DNA from: Armillaria gallica | Taxonomy: Eukaryota; Basidiomycota; Agaricomycetes; Agaricales; Physalacriaceae | Length of the DNA: 64,000 nt | Reading direction: 5' to 3' | Assembly (NCBI GenBank): GCA_037576215.1 | Contig: JBANDB010000012.1 | Location: 1,240,001-1,304,000 of the forward strand | Shown: one piece after another, positions 1 to 12,854 of the stretch | How the letters are laid out: every line of letters starts with the position of its first letter | How positions within the stretch are numbered: the first letter of the stretch is position 1 | Translations under genes and position numbers: made by a program | Notes under the pieces: model-generated | Told to the model about the DNA's origin: nothing | Seen by the model: only the letters and a program-made list of their open reading frames with translations | The model's database searches: none

Positions 1-643
1 CGTCGTCTTTGGGCAGGTTTGTGGCAGGTACGTTTAGTCCCGGATGTAGCTGTTTGTCATATATGACACTAAAAAATACCTAGCGTTCTTCATTCAAACA
101 CAGATGCCGCGACACGCAGCTTACATGCAGCATGAGATGCATCGGAAAATACCGACAATGGCCAGTTCTTTTAGACGCCGTTCACAGCAGGTCAAGCTCA
201 ATCTAGTTGTTCATGGCACTCGAACGTTGTCACGAGTATATTTCAAGATCATATCTTACCGATCGGCGTAGGCTCTGATAATCAAGAAGACGATAAACCA
301 ATCCGTCGACAGTGATCCACAGGGAATGTGAAAATGCGCCATGACCATGGTCGACACGGGAACAAATGAGTCATGATGGGCATACCGAATCTGGGTGACA
401 ATAGGTGCATGAGGGAGAGATATGCCGAAACTCGAGCTCTTCACGCCTCGAGGCGAACACGACCTCAGCGATTAGTCAGGGGTAAAATTCCTACGCTCGC
501 GTTTATAGTATCTCTCGCTACCGACGAGACACAGTCAAAAGCTGAGCTCAAGATGCATTCTCTCCTCGTACAATCATCCTCGCACACCTCTCCAATCCCT
601 TTGAATTCTTCTTCACTTTCTATCTCGCAAAACACGCGTCGAT
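1..643. other. upstream region of first HMG-box gene; no gene seen
   Basis: I find no supported coding region here. The short open frames have no family signature. The only notable element is the 12-base palindrome at 444-455, listed separately. Confidence 0.5.
444..455. promoter_or_regulatory. 12-bp palindrome CGCCTCGAGGCG upstream of HMG gene 1
   Basis: A perfect 12-base inverted palindrome lies about 190 bases before the first HMG-box start codon. It is followed by a shared tail (A/G)ACACGACCT. The same palindrome and tail occur at 7922-7933, about 205 bases before the second HMG-box gene. Conservation in an otherwise diverged upstream region suggests a binding site for a dimeric regulator, possibly the HMG proteins themselves; that role is inference. 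Confidence 0.5.
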
Positions 644-1730
644 ATGGCTCCCATTCGCACTATTTCCGTTCGCCGATCTCGACGCTTGTCGATGCAGGTG
701 CCCGTCAAATACGACGGTGAGCTGATCGTCAATTGCTTCATACTGTGTACTGATCCATTATAGATGATGGCTGGGAGTCGAGCGACGTCGCGATGGGCCC
801 CGTTACTCCTCTAGTCGATGCCGCAGCAACAGATTCGCCACCGTCTCTTGCCACCCCTGACAAGCCATCTCGACGCGTCAAGCGCCCTTCCAACGCATTC
901 TTCCAGTTCCGCTCGACTTACTGGCAGGGAAACCAGCGCGACCGCAACAACCGCAACGTCAGCCGCATCTGTGGATTCCTGTGGAATGCCATGTCAGCAG
1001 AGGAAAGGAGGGTCTATCAGGAGATGGCTTTGGTGGCCAAAGCGGAGCACAAGGTGAACAATCCGAACTGGAGCTACAAGTCTGCTTCGAAAGGGAACAA
1101 ATCGCCGACGCGTCGCCACCGTAACCTTGAGGAGGAGGAGAGGTGCAGGAAGATCGCCATGATACTCAGAGAGGGCGTCGAAAGCACTGTACTTCAGACG
1201 AAGATCGAGGTGAAGAAGGAAGAGCCTGTCTATGTTATCCCTTCTCCTTCTCCCCCCGTTGCGGCCGGCGAGGAGCGTGCCCCGGCTCCTGACCACGCCA
1301 CTTCAGCGGCCAAAAAGGAGGAAAAAGAGGAGGAGGAGGCCTTCGTCCCTACCTCTGCCATCCCGCCACTCGACTTGAACGTTGCTGCTACCGAAAAGGT
1401 TCGTGTTACTCTCTTCTATCTATGTTTCCAGCCGCTTATACTAGTCTTTTTCACCAGGACGAGTTCGCCTTCGACAACTCGGTCCAGCCTCCCACCTACG
1501 TCCGTGTTGATGCTCAGTTTGGGATGAGCCCCGACGTCAGCATGGATGCCAACCCCGAGTCTGCAGCCCCTCCTGTTGACGATACCGCCAGACCTGAAGT
1601 GTTCGATCCCGTCGAGAATTATCTATCGGATTACGTTAACATGTCTGAAGAGCTGGACGCGATGATGACCGATATCGTACGTCCGGAAACGGAAACTCTT
1701 ACTTTCTCTGTTGATTGGGCGTATATCTGA
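644..1730 (+). CDS. HMG-box (MATA/SOX-type) transcription factor, copy 1
   Basis: This is a nuclear DNA-binding protein of about 326 residues. Exons are 644-716, 764-1398 and 1458-1730, giving a continuous frame. The start is the ATG at 644 because the product begins MAPIR, as in the paralogue at 8138. The HMG box spans about residues 64-131: it starts KRPSNAFFQFR, keeps the helix-2 WNAMSAEE and ends near PNWSYK. A lysine/glutamate-rich linker and an acidic tail follow. The second intron begins with the unusual donor GTTCGT, also used at the equivalent place in the paralogue. A further 3' intron at the GTACGT near 1678 would give a different, shorter C-terminus, so the last residues are uncertain. 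Family members control sexual development or stress responses in fungi; the target here is unknown. Confidence 0.85.
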
Positions 1731-1756
1731 ATCTATCAGCCGCCACTTCATTTGTA

Positions 1757-2890
1757 GACACTCCGCGAGGAGATATATAGCTCCAGTTGCTACTAACGTA
1801 CTTGTATCGAAACCATTCATATACTTTCTTTATGTTACCTGCCTATGTATCTCCCGCACGCAATTATCACTACTGTGTTTAATTCTCATAGCAACCCGTT
1901 TCTTCTCGCTACGGCACATTGCGTCGGCTGTAACTTTGATCTTGGCACTTGTATTACTGAACCGCTAACATAGTGACATTCTTAACTGTGCAACGAGCGT
2001 CTTCCCGTAAGATATCAGCACTATCAGGGTCTCCATCATTGGCAATTGTCCGTATGATTCGCCACAGGGGATCAAGTACCTGACGCCGCAAGAGTTTTTG
2101 ACTCGAGGGTCGCATGCAAGCCTATATCAGAACGGATTTGGACCGGGTATCGAATGATCTATTAAACAACCCGGCGTAAAGAGTGGACTAGGGCTAAGGG
2201 CACATCGAAGATAAGTATCCGTTATTGTGACTTCAACGCGACAGACACGTTCCCTTTGGCATGTCGTAAGACAATGTCGCACAGATTGTAAAGTCTCGGA
2301 CTGACATACTAGTCCTGTATGACAGCTCGAGGACCACAGAGAGCTGCGTTGGATGGTGCTCACTTGTCGCGGTAGTCTCCATTCTAGAAGAACTAATAAT
2401 GTGCCCAAACGGTGGGCCTACTAGGGTAAGCGCCCGTCCCATGCTCGCCGGAACCCAGGCCCGGCAGGGACCTCGGACAGAAAAGATAGTCTCCTGTCAT
2501 TCTGATTAGGTGGGTTAAGTACAGAATATCAAGACGTACGCGAGGCGATGCGACTCTCTGTTATGTAGCCGTACCTTAGACTCGCGCAGGAACTAAACAG
2601 GTACATACCATCTGCACATAGGTTGTCGACCGTGAACTTAGCTTGAGCTCGTTCGATGAATATTGTGTCTTGTCATGCTTTAGAAATCGTTTGACAAACG
2701 CTGATGTGTTGTAAGGACCCAAACAACGATAGCGGTCGATATACACCCCGATGTGCCTGCGCACTCTGGCCAGGATGCGGGTCTATACAACAAAACTGTT
2801 TTCGTCAGGCTAGTTTGCGTCGATATGTCGGTTGATACAACTTGCATTGAACTAAATTCATGACATCTTAGTGGTTATACATTGTCAATT
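1757..2890. other. 1.1-kb intergenic stretch; nothing recognised
   Basis: It lies between the 3' ends of HMG gene 1 and the PITH gene. Only short random frames are present. I see no repeat or RNA gene. Confidence 0.4.
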
Positions 2891-3636
2891 CTAATGGTCA
2901 TGGTCTTGATGAAGGCCACTCAGATCTTTGGTAGTCCTAGGTAGATAAGTAAGTTAGAGCTGTGAACATGATGCAAAAAGGATACAGAGTAACGTACTCG
3001 ACAGGTACGCCAAATACATCGACCTTGTCGATCCTCGTCTCGTCCTCGCCACCGTGATTAGACACGACGAAAATCTGACATACAATCAGGATAAAACAGA
3101 AACAAAATACCGTGTACGTACATGCAAGCTGTTGACCTTCTGAAATCGTACGAATCGCAGGGCGACCTGCTTGCCCTCCTTCACCTCCTCCTCACTCAAC
3201 TCCAAGACCTGCGCCACATCGGGTTCCTCAACGTCCTCCAGCTCTTCAAATCCAACATTCGACCTGTTTACGACAAGCTTCAACCTTTTGGGCGCAAGAG
3301 CTAGTTCGTCAGTCTGGATGACAATCGAGCGTACGCGCACTGCTTGGTTGAACTGTGCATATCGTGAAGATTCTTTCGCAAATTCAATCTCTTGATCGAC
3401 GTACGGCAATGTTTAACAGCAGCTGCTCATCGGCGTCACTCTGTAGGAATGCACTCGTCGTGTTCCTTTTCTTCGATTCCACGATGGCTTGGAAAGGGTG
3501 CTCCGCAGATTCGTTGAGGCAGTTGAGTTGCTGGAGATCAAGAAATTCGAGGAGAGAGGTCTAGGGCGCTGTGAGTTGGGTAGACAGCGGCAAGCAGGGA
3601 TAACACCACATCACCCGTATCCTTTGAGGACGACAT
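2891..3636 (-). CDS. PITH-domain protein (PITHD1/thioredoxin-like C-terminal domain family)
   Basis: The spliced product is about 179 residues and consists almost entirely of a PITH (DUF1000) domain, without a thioredoxin domain. Exons on the minus strand are 3636-3607, 3560-3405, 3352-3122, 3074-2998 and 2936-2891. Family landmarks are the start LLEFLDLQQLNCLNES, then SDADEQLLLNI, EPDVAQVLELSEE, ALRFVRFQ, GGEDETRID and the typical end VFGVPVETT. PITH domains occur on proteins that associate with the 26S proteasome; PITHD1-like stand-alone forms of about 200 residues are widespread. The exact end of the short first exon could shift by one codon. All introns are 44-61 bases. The gene is divergently oriented to the histone deacetylase. 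Confidence 0.85.
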
Positions 3637-4277
3637 GATGGCGGTACAGAAGAAGAAATTATCGATGGTTAGCCAAACACTCGCAAGCTTCTGGTAAATA
3701 CAGACGATAGGGGCCATTGCTGTAGTTGCAATTCGACGCTCAACTAGTTTCGATACCACTAGAAAATTAATTGTCTTCATGAGAAATTTTTTCTTTCTTC
3801 TGTATCTCCGTGACCTTTGGTGTTCCCTTGGTTAGACTAGGAGAAAGTTTGCACCTTCATTCCAAGACTGTTGGTGTTCGTATTCACGGCATTGTATTAA
3901 AAGAATGGTCGATGCCAATTGAGAAATTTTCTCTTTCATTAAGCGAGTCGGAAGAATCATCCAGTGGGATGCAAGCGGTGTAGCATCCTGTAAGTGGCCA
4001 ATACAAACCAAGTAATCAGACTGCATGTACATCGGGTTGCTACTAGTACTGCAGCATCTCATGAAGGTCGTTTGCACAAAAAGGGACCTGAGGGGATCAG
4101 CTATACTGTATCGGTGCGACAGGCCGCGACGCGCTTTGACGCGAAGTAGCTTGCCCTAAAGTCCCCACGTGATACCGTGATTGCCACAATTGAAATAGTT
4201 CGTCTTGGTTTCCAACTCCACCTACGCACTCTGCTTGATTTCTGCTCACGAATTCTACACGACCCCGACGACTATTT
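3637..4277. promoter_or_regulatory. divergent intergenic region between PITH gene and histone deacetylase
   Basis: This 640-base stretch must hold both promoters because the two genes point away from each other. I see no supported coding region and no clear TATA element. Confidence 0.35.
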
Positions 4278-6252
4278 ATGGCGCCTGCCAAATCCGGTGT
4301 ATTCATCCAGGATGCCTGCTACCAACATCAGTACATCCGGTCCAAAGACACCTCTCTAATCGTTGAACGCCCCGAACGCCTGCGAGCTGTCAAATTGGGA
4401 GTGGCCGCTGCTATTTCCCGGATACCTTCAGATGTTGCGAATGATGGGGACCCGGATGACCTCGCTGCAGCACTCAGCCGCTTGGATATCGCTAAAGAAG
4501 CCGGAACAGACAAGGTGGAGATCATTCGAAGTACAGCGTCTGTCGATATTCTGCACCATCCTGCTGTCAAGTTTGTTCACGGAGATTTGGACGGGGACGT
4601 TTACATGCCCAAGATAAAGTCGTGGGCTGATGAGAGTCGCGATAAGATTGCGAAAGGGGAGAGCGAGATACCTGAAGGTTATTCTCAGGGTGACCTCTAT
4701 TGTGCGTCTTCATTCCGTTTTTTATGGCATGTTAATAATATTGTATCAAGTGTGCCCGGAATCTATTGTTGCGATACAGGGAGCGCTAGGGACCGTATGC
4801 GAGGCAGTCGATACGGTTGTCGCGTCGTCGTCAAAGAAAGATGAGCGTAGCGGCATCACTCGCGCTTTTGTTGCCATCCGGCCACCTGGTCATCACTGTG
4901 GAGAAGATACCCCGGAAGGCTTTTGTTTCGTGAACAATGTAGCAGTTGCCGCAGCGCATGGTATGTTCTCTCTTTATGAGAAGACGAACAAGGGTTTACT
5001 TCTCGCAGCCCACCTTCAGCATGGGATCAACAGGGTCGTTATATTTGATATTGATCTGCACCATGGTGAGCAGTGCTTAATCCAGTCCGGGCTCTTTCTA
5101 ACGCCTTGCTTAGGCAATGGTACACAGTCCATCGTCTGGCAAATCAATGAGGAATCGTATCGTAAAACCCTCGAGTCTGAAGGTGGTGCTCCAGATATCA
5201 AACAAGGCCCACGAATTTACTACGGCTCCATACACGATATTCTATCTTATCCTTGCGAGGTATCCTTCGCTCTAGCTGCACATATGGCTCAACGCTGATG
5301 GTGTAATGTCAGGACGGCAAGCCGCAACTCGTCCAGGCCGCCTCTGTTTCTATACACGGGGCGCATGGACAGTACATCGAGAATGTCCATCTCCAGACCT
5401 ACGAGTCACAAGAGCATTTCTTCGACGTGCTCTATCCCCAGCGATATGCTGGAATTCTGCGGAAGGCAGAACAATTCCTGGATGAAACAGGCGGACCCGG
5501 AGATGACGTTTTATTCTTTATCAGGTAACTTCTCTTATGCCCCTCGTGCTCTAGGAGCTAATGAAATGCCCTATAGCTGTGGTATGGATGCGTGCGAACA
5601 CGAGTACGAGTCCATGTCCCGACATAACCGTAAAGTCCCCACGTCTTTCTATCACCGTTTCACACAAGACGCGTGTAGTCTGAGCGAGCGATACGCCAGC
5701 GGGCGTATTATCAGTACCTTGGAGGGCGGATACAGTGACAGAGCGTTGACGAGCGCAACATTCGCTCACGTCTTGGGCCTGGCTGATTTATCACCAGGAA
5801 CGGTCCAGGAGGATTGGTGGAGTTTGGATAATCTTGTTTTGGTTAGTCGCTTGTGGTTACTCTTTTCGTGTTTACTGATTTCGGGGAATCTCACTTAGCT
5901 GGAAAAGGCCACTAAGAAGCGACGTGGAGCGACGGGTCCTGTTGAGCCGTGGGTCGAGAAAGCTGCGGGTTTGTTTGCGTCGCTGGAGAGCGGGATGGTG
6001 AAAGTGTCTGGAGTGACGCCTCCGATGTCAATGACTTTGAGAGAGCGAAAGAAAGCGGGCGGAAGTACGTCGCCTACTATTGGTGGCTCTCCAGCAAAGA
6101 AGGAAAAATCTCCGGTCAGGAAGGGAAGGGCGTCGCTACCAGTAGCGGTCGGTGACGGCGATTCGTCTTCGTCTTCATCAAATGGGGTCGAGCCGACGAA
6201 GAAACTGCCGAGGGTAATTTTGAAGCTTGGACCAAATCCTTCAGCCGCGTGA
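4278..6252 (+). CDS. HOS3: histone deacetylase, HOS3-type
   Basis: This is a zinc-dependent lysine deacetylase of about 555 residues. Exons are 4278-4701, 4751-4960, 5009-5065, 5114-5259, 5313-5524, 5577-5841 and 5899-6252; all phases close. Catalytic landmarks are RPPGHHCGEDTPEGFC (paired histidines near residues 189-190), the zinc site DIDLHHGNGTQ, the third metal ligand in SCGMDACEHE and the LEGGYSDRALTS loop. The order and spacing match the fungal Hos3 subgroup rather than Rpd3 or Hda1; the family normally reads GFDA where this one reads GMDA. The last 120 residues are a basic, serine-rich tail with repeated SP motifs, probably disordered. It should act on histone tails or cytoplasmic/bud-neck substrates, as in yeast. 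The gene lies head-to-tail with the S-adenosylmethionine carrier. Confidence 0.93.
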
Positions 6253-6462
6253 TGACTGCATCTGCTGTTATAACCTTCGACATATGGATATGTATGAGAA
6301 TTGCTTTAATACCTTGTATACCAGAACTAGAGGATATTATTATCATCCTGTTGTATAAATAAATAAAGAAATATCAATCTCTTCGGAGACGTCTCGGCGG
6401 ACCAGGGTTGTTGGGGTTCTGAGTCCGAAAGCTCCGATGTCACTCGTTCCTTCTCAACCACC

Positions 6463-7526
6463 ATGGTCGGTGACCACCCACCCACTTTCCTGCAGTCTCT
6501 CATCGTATGTCACGTTTCTGTTTACCTTTTCTGAGCGACCATTTACCGTTTCAAGGCAGGCGGACTCGCAGGGACCTCCGTGGACCTTTTATTTTTTCCT
6601 ATCGACACACTGAAAACGCGTCTGCAATCTGCCCAGGGATTTGCGCGAGCTGGAGGGTTCGTAGGGGTGTATAAGGGTGTCGGGAGCGTCGTGGTAGGCA
6701 GTGCGCCGGGAGGTGAGCACTGCGATGCTTGTATTATCGCGATATTCATACTGGAACAGCCGCGGTATTTTTTTCGACGTATGACACGATGAAGCAGGTT
6801 CTCCCTTTCCAGGGACCTCTTGCACACGTGATATCGGCTTCTGTGGGCGAAGTGGTGCGTCCGTTCTTGTTCTTTAGCTACGCTCTCGATGGCTTATGTT
6901 TACAGACAGCCTGCTTGATTCGTGTACCGACAGAAGTCATCAAGACGCGTACGCAAACAGGAAGCTACGGTGCCGCGCAATCGTGGGGTGCAGCAAAGCG
7001 TGTTCTTGCGGACGAAGGCCTCCGGGGCTTTTACCGTGGGTTTGGTATCACTGTTATGAGAGAAGTGAGCGCTTTATTGTTTTTGAGTCAATAATTGCTG
7101 ATATGTATTTTCAAAGATACCATTCACGTCTATCCAGTTTCCCCTGTACGAACTGTTGAAGCTTCGGTTGTCCAAAGTTGTTAATCGAAAACCCTTGTAT
7201 GCCCATGAAGCTGCCGTATGCGGGAGTATTGCTGGTGGTGTTGCTGCAGCCTTGACGACTCCGCTTGATGTGCTAAAAACCCGAGTTATGCTAGATCTAC
7301 GGGTGGGTGCTTTCAACTTTTCCTACAATTTCTCCTGCTGAGCAAGCTGTAGAACTCGGAAGAACAACTGCCTTCACTTCTGGCTAGAATGAAAGCAATT
7401 TACGCGACAGAGGGTACGAAGGCTCTCTTTGCGGGTGCCGTCCCTCGAACGCTATGGATATCGGCTGGTGGTGCTGTCTTCCTGGGTGTCTATGAATGGG
7501 CCGTCCATGGTTTAATGGGGTGGTAA
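6463..7526 (+). CDS. PET8: mitochondrial S-adenosylmethionine carrier (Pet8/SAMC)
   Basis: This is an inner-membrane carrier of about 270 residues that imports S-adenosylmethionine into mitochondria in exchange for S-adenosylhomocysteine. Exons are 6463-6504, 6556-6712, 6760-6854, 6906-7064, 7117-7302 and 7353-7526, all in phase. The three carrier repeats are visible through their signature motifs [18 protein letters not shown] and [22 protein letters not shown] and [18 protein letters not shown] are typical of the Pet8 subgroup. Length fits the 270-285 residue family norm. It starts about 210 bases after the deacetylase stop codon. Confidence 0.93.
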
Positions 7527-8137
7527 ATTGTTGAATTTAATCCCATTTTCCCGTAATCTATAGGCTTTGCCGACTGAAGACCATTCAATATTCAGTCTCT
7601 GAATCGACGACCTTCCGGGCGTCATGATACCTGGCATGTCTGACCTAGCAGAGATAAGAGCAATGCAAGTGATTTCGAGGCAACATGTCCAGTATGTGCT
7701 CACTGCTCGGTGCCCCGCTTCTTCAAATATCTCGTTAGCAGATAACAAGTATTTAAATGTCCCAGTAAGTTTTCTCGCGAATATTTCAGAGTAACAGATG
7801 GTTCTAACACCCATTGAACAGCCATCCAAGTGTATCTGCTAATTCCGCTCATGGTCGACCATCCCGCAGGACAAATTGACCTACCGCATTCGGGTCGAAA
7901 TGACGTCAGCGCCACTCCGATCGCCTCGAGGCGGACACGACCTAGCACAGGTTTACATAACGTCTCACACAATCACGTTTTTGCGCGTTTTAGGAAATCA
8001 TCCGCCACCCAGCGCCACCCAAACAGTGCAAACATTGACCCAAAATGCATACCCCCCTCCTTTGTGTTCCAGGTAGAACCATCTGGTATCCTTTGCGCAC
8101 TCACGACCACGCTTCTTCTTATTGAAAACACGCTTCT
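7527..8137 (+). promoter_or_regulatory. upstream region of second HMG-box gene
   Basis: No coding region is supported. The stretch contains the 7922-7933 palindrome and its conserved tail, which match the region upstream of HMG gene 1. Confidence 0.4.
7922..7933. promoter_or_regulatory. 12-bp palindrome CGCCTCGAGGCG upstream of HMG gene 2
   Basis: This is identical to the palindrome at 444-455 and is followed by the same (A/G)ACACGACCT tail. It lies about 205 bases before the ATG at 8138, compared with about 190 for the other gene. Confidence 0.5.
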
Positions 8138-9163
8138 ATGGCTCCCATCCGCTCCTCCACGTCCATTCGGTCCGGACATTCATCGCGGCAGGTGCTCGTC
8201 GCGGGCGACGCGCTCGGTGAGATGAATGTTAGCGCTTTGTCTTCTATGTCTGACCCCACGATCATTCATAAAAGCTCGTGACATGCTGGTGTCTGGTATC
8301 ATCGATGCTCTGTTGCCCTCTGGCATCCTGGTCGAGGAAGCCCAATCGTCCATGGGGTCGACCCGTGCTCATCGTCGACATGTAGCCTCTCACCGGTCCA
8401 GCCCTGGTCACATCCGTCGTCCGCGTAACTCGTGGATTTTGTTCCGCTCCGATTGCGCCGTGGAACTCAACAGGCGACTCGAAGGCACAGGGAAGAGCTA
8501 CGACTCCCAGAAGTTTAACAAGGTGCTTGGGAAGCACTGGAATTCCTTGTCAAAGGCGCAGCAGGAGCCGTACAAAGCCTTGGCCCTTGAGGAGGCTGAG
8601 AACCATAAGCGCCTGTATCCCGACTGGAAGTACCAGCCTAACTGGGAGAAGACGCGGCGGGGACGCGGGAAAGGCAAAAAGGATTCCGAAGTGGAGACCA
8701 TGACCGTAGCCCCGGAGGCTACCGTCGTTCCTGACAGGTCCCCTCCCTTCGAGCCGGTGTTCACGATCACCGTCCCAGTGCTCTCAGTCTCCGTCCCTGA
8801 TGTCTACGCGTGTGCTTCACCTCCCTCGCATCCTGGTCCAGCTGTGCCTAGGGTTCGTGGGATTATTCTCCTCGTATGATGCTTACTCTAACTTGCTCTT
8901 TGTTTTAGTACGGCTGTGCCGATGGGACTCCTCTGTCTTCCATCTTCAAGGATGACCCTTGGGTTAACTTTAGAGGGGCCGTAGACCCAAACATCACGCT
9001 CTTTTCTTTCCACGACAGTCCTTCCTCTCACAGGCTGGAGCAGGGCCCACCGGACTTTGGCGACTTGCGCGTCGAGTCTCCTGGCCTTGCCCTACCGGAG
9101 CTCAACTGGAATGATTGGTTCAACTTCCCTGCTGAGTGCGGTCTTGAAGTGTTTGAACAATAA
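8138..9163 (+). CDS. HMG-box (MATA/SOX-type) transcription factor, copy 2
   Basis: This is the paralogue of the gene at 644, about 303 residues long. Exons are 8138-8216, 8275-8852 and 8909-9163. The start is the ATG giving MAPIRSS, matching the other copy. The HMG box covers about residues 74-142: HIRRPRNSWILFRSD, then LGKHWNSLSKAQQEPYK and the end YPDWKYQP. This copy is closer to the general fungal HMG consensus than copy 1. The C-terminal exon is acidic with many W, F and D residues (LNWNDWFNFP), resembling a transactivation region. Intron positions and the GTTCGT donor of the last intron match copy 1, so the pair arose by duplication. The downstream end is convergent with an OYE gene. Confidence 0.87.
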
Positions 9164-9599
9164 CCCGGTTCGCCACTCTTAAATATCTAGGCATGGACGG
9201 GAAACGAAAATGTATCACAAGGTCTCTCCATACTTATCATCATTATACTGTATCCATAGTTATCGTTCTTTTATTCTCCCCTTACTTTTCTACAAACATT
9301 CAAAAAAAAAGGTATCTATAGTTGATCTATAGCGATAATATAATATAATCTATCAGCGTAATCGCTAATTATTTATTCGTATTCGTCTTCTTTCTGATGA
9401 TCAGCGCTTGATTTACAAGACCGACGACGGTGTAGGCCTTAAGTATATGGCATTTGATATTGCCATTTATATGTACACCAGCAAACCACGTGAGTGTGTC
9501 AGCCACCTACTCTCACAACAAACACCAAAATCTGCGTGTTCGTGAGATACTTATAAATGTTGAAAGTGATCATTCCATTTCCATCATGCCCACACTTTT
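9164..9599. other. convergent 3' intergenic region
   Basis: This is an AT-rich stretch between the stop codons of HMG gene 2 and the first OYE gene. It includes an A9 run near 9302 and TA-rich runs near 9333-9370. Both polyadenylation sites must lie here. No gene is seen. Confidence 0.4.
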
Positions 9600-10868
<1,269 letters not shown>

Positions 10869-11516
10869 TTATCAAAGTAGGGATATGTAGTGACAACCTG
10901 TACTTCCCTCGCATATATAATGCAATTGCTAGCTGACAAACATCAAGGTCGCCATCGGGCTGAGTAAGGGAGCAAGTAAGGAGAGAGGTAACCTGCGTTG
11001 CCGCTCCTTTTTACCATTGCTCGGTTTGGGGGTAATTTTATATCAAATTAAGAGGCTGAAACTGAACGGGTTCAATTAAGTTCATTTCGGACGACGCGGT
11101 CACATGATGATCGATATTACTGAGACATCAAATTCAGAAGGCATTCAATAGTCTTAGACACTTCCATCTCTCGGGGCACTATATTCTTACACTTTGGTAT
11201 TCCTGGCTTGTCCGCTAGCCGTGACTGATAAAGCGACCGAAATAGAGTGGACACATCAGAAAGTCTTATGGTTTGAACCTGATCTATGGCTTTGGGATGA
11301 TGCATTATAATGGTAGAGACGTCCAATATAGCGACACTTACATTTTTGGTCACGATTGGTAAACGCTGTAGTGTCGTATTGGGAGCCACTTTGGGTTCGT
11401 CATTACAGGGACATCTATTCGCAATGAAGACGCTAAGCAACTGATGACATTTCATAGATGGAACCATAAGACAAAGAGGACAGCAAATATGAACGGTCCG
11501 TATAAAAGCTGTGTGA
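10869..11516. other. intergenic region between OYE copy a and pectate lyase
   Basis: This should hold the OYE copy a promoter and the pectate lyase 3' end. A 139-codon open frame on the minus strand (11117-11536) overlaps the lyase end in another frame and has no family signature, so I do not call it. Confidence 0.35.
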
Positions 11517-12854
11517 CTAGAACTGGCAGTAGTCATTAGAAGTATTAGAAGTCAACTTCGTTGGTTCATCGCCGTCGTCATTGCCTTTGTAGGTGTCGCA
11601 AATGCTGTCGACATTGTCCGTCTCAATGGTACTGGTAATCTATATTAGCCAATGACGAAGAAAAAAAGATCAAGTCTTACTCCATGTCGAAGATGGCAGT
11701 GTCTCCGTACTGAAAATAGTCATTAGCTGACATTACGGGAAGAACAAGAGTCCTATCAACTCACGTTAGAATTGATTCCGGCAAGACTGCTTCCGTCAGA
11801 AGCGATAATGTTGGAGAAGGTCGAGTGCTGTGTGAATTTGCATCACGTAAAAACGCGCCCATCGACGTGAAGACATTGCGACTTACCCGTTCGTACATGC
11901 TAGGAAGTGAGGATGAGCGGACTGAGCGATGTGAAGAGTCAAAACAAACACGTACTCGTCGCAATTACCGCAGCTTCTGTAAAGCTTGCCAAAGTCTTCG
12001 ACCTAGTGTGATGGTATTGAATAAGACGAGTCCACAGAAATGTATAACAGAACACCGTACACAGAAGCTATCAATAGCAACGGTGCCGCCTGATTATATT
12101 TTCATCATTATCGGCGCCTTTGATCGGCTGGGAAGCATACCTCCATTGTGCTGGATGACCTTGTCGTCAGCACCTTTCGCACCTCCTCCCTTGATGGTGG
12201 AGGTTCCTGACTCTTGCTTGATCGTGATCGCGTCCTATTCATGCTCGTGAGCAAAGGTAACAGATTACAAACAACGCAGCTTTCACATACCTCACAGACA
12301 TCCTCTATCATGGCGAAAAGTTCATATGAGTACGCGTTAATTCATAGGCGCTACAGCTCCTTACCGAACCACACTGTCGCAAAACTAGCGTTAGAGGATT
12401 GCAAAGGAGGAAAGACACGGACACTTACCATTGGTCAACGTGCAAGATCCGAGACAGTGAATGCCTTCGGCTTGGTCTGCTCCCTACAAGTACGTCAGAA
12501 CGAAGGTTACAACGATTGAAATAAAGGATATATACAATCACGACGTTCGACAGACTCGCGCCCTCCTCAAGGAGGAAGACAGCGGCATCGTTGCCTTCCT
12601 CGGTTTGTCCTTCGCACGCACCGTCTCCTCGGTCGAACCTGACATTTCCGCCCTACAAAACATCAATGGGGTCCCGGAGCATGCGAATAGACCGGTGCAC
12701 ATACATCGAATGATTCGCCAGCTTCGATAGTCTTGGGCGACGAAAGACTGCTGGTTGAAGGCGGGGTGGGGAAGGTGCAGCTAGCTGCACGACGGTTGGG
12801 ACGTGCGTTGGCGACCGCAAGGAGTGCAACGACGACAAAAGTTTGGAAGATCAT
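11517..12854 (-). CDS. pectate lyase, polysaccharide lyase family 3
   Basis: This is a secreted enzyme of 244 residues that cleaves de-esterified pectin in plant cell walls by beta-elimination. Twelve exons: 12854-12705, 12652-12536, 12483-12429, 12373-12365, 12304-12291, 12234-12141, 12089-12061, 12002-11956, 11899-11887, 11827-11765, 11709-11681 and 11631-11517; the sum is exactly 245 codons. The signal peptide is [17 protein letters not shown]. Family landmarks follow in order: [98 protein letters not shown] and a terminal cysteine in DYCQF. Three exons are only 9, 14 and 13 bases long. A 5' relic of a second copy lies at 30.7 kb. Confidence 0.9.

Noticed and set aside
644..9163. HMG-box pair as a mating-type locus
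   Set aside because: Agaricomycete mating loci use homeodomain and pheromone/receptor genes, and neither is present here. HMG boxes are common outside mating loci.
11117..11536. 139-codon minus-strand open frame
   Set aside because: It overlaps the last exon of the pectate lyase in another frame and shows no recognisable domain.
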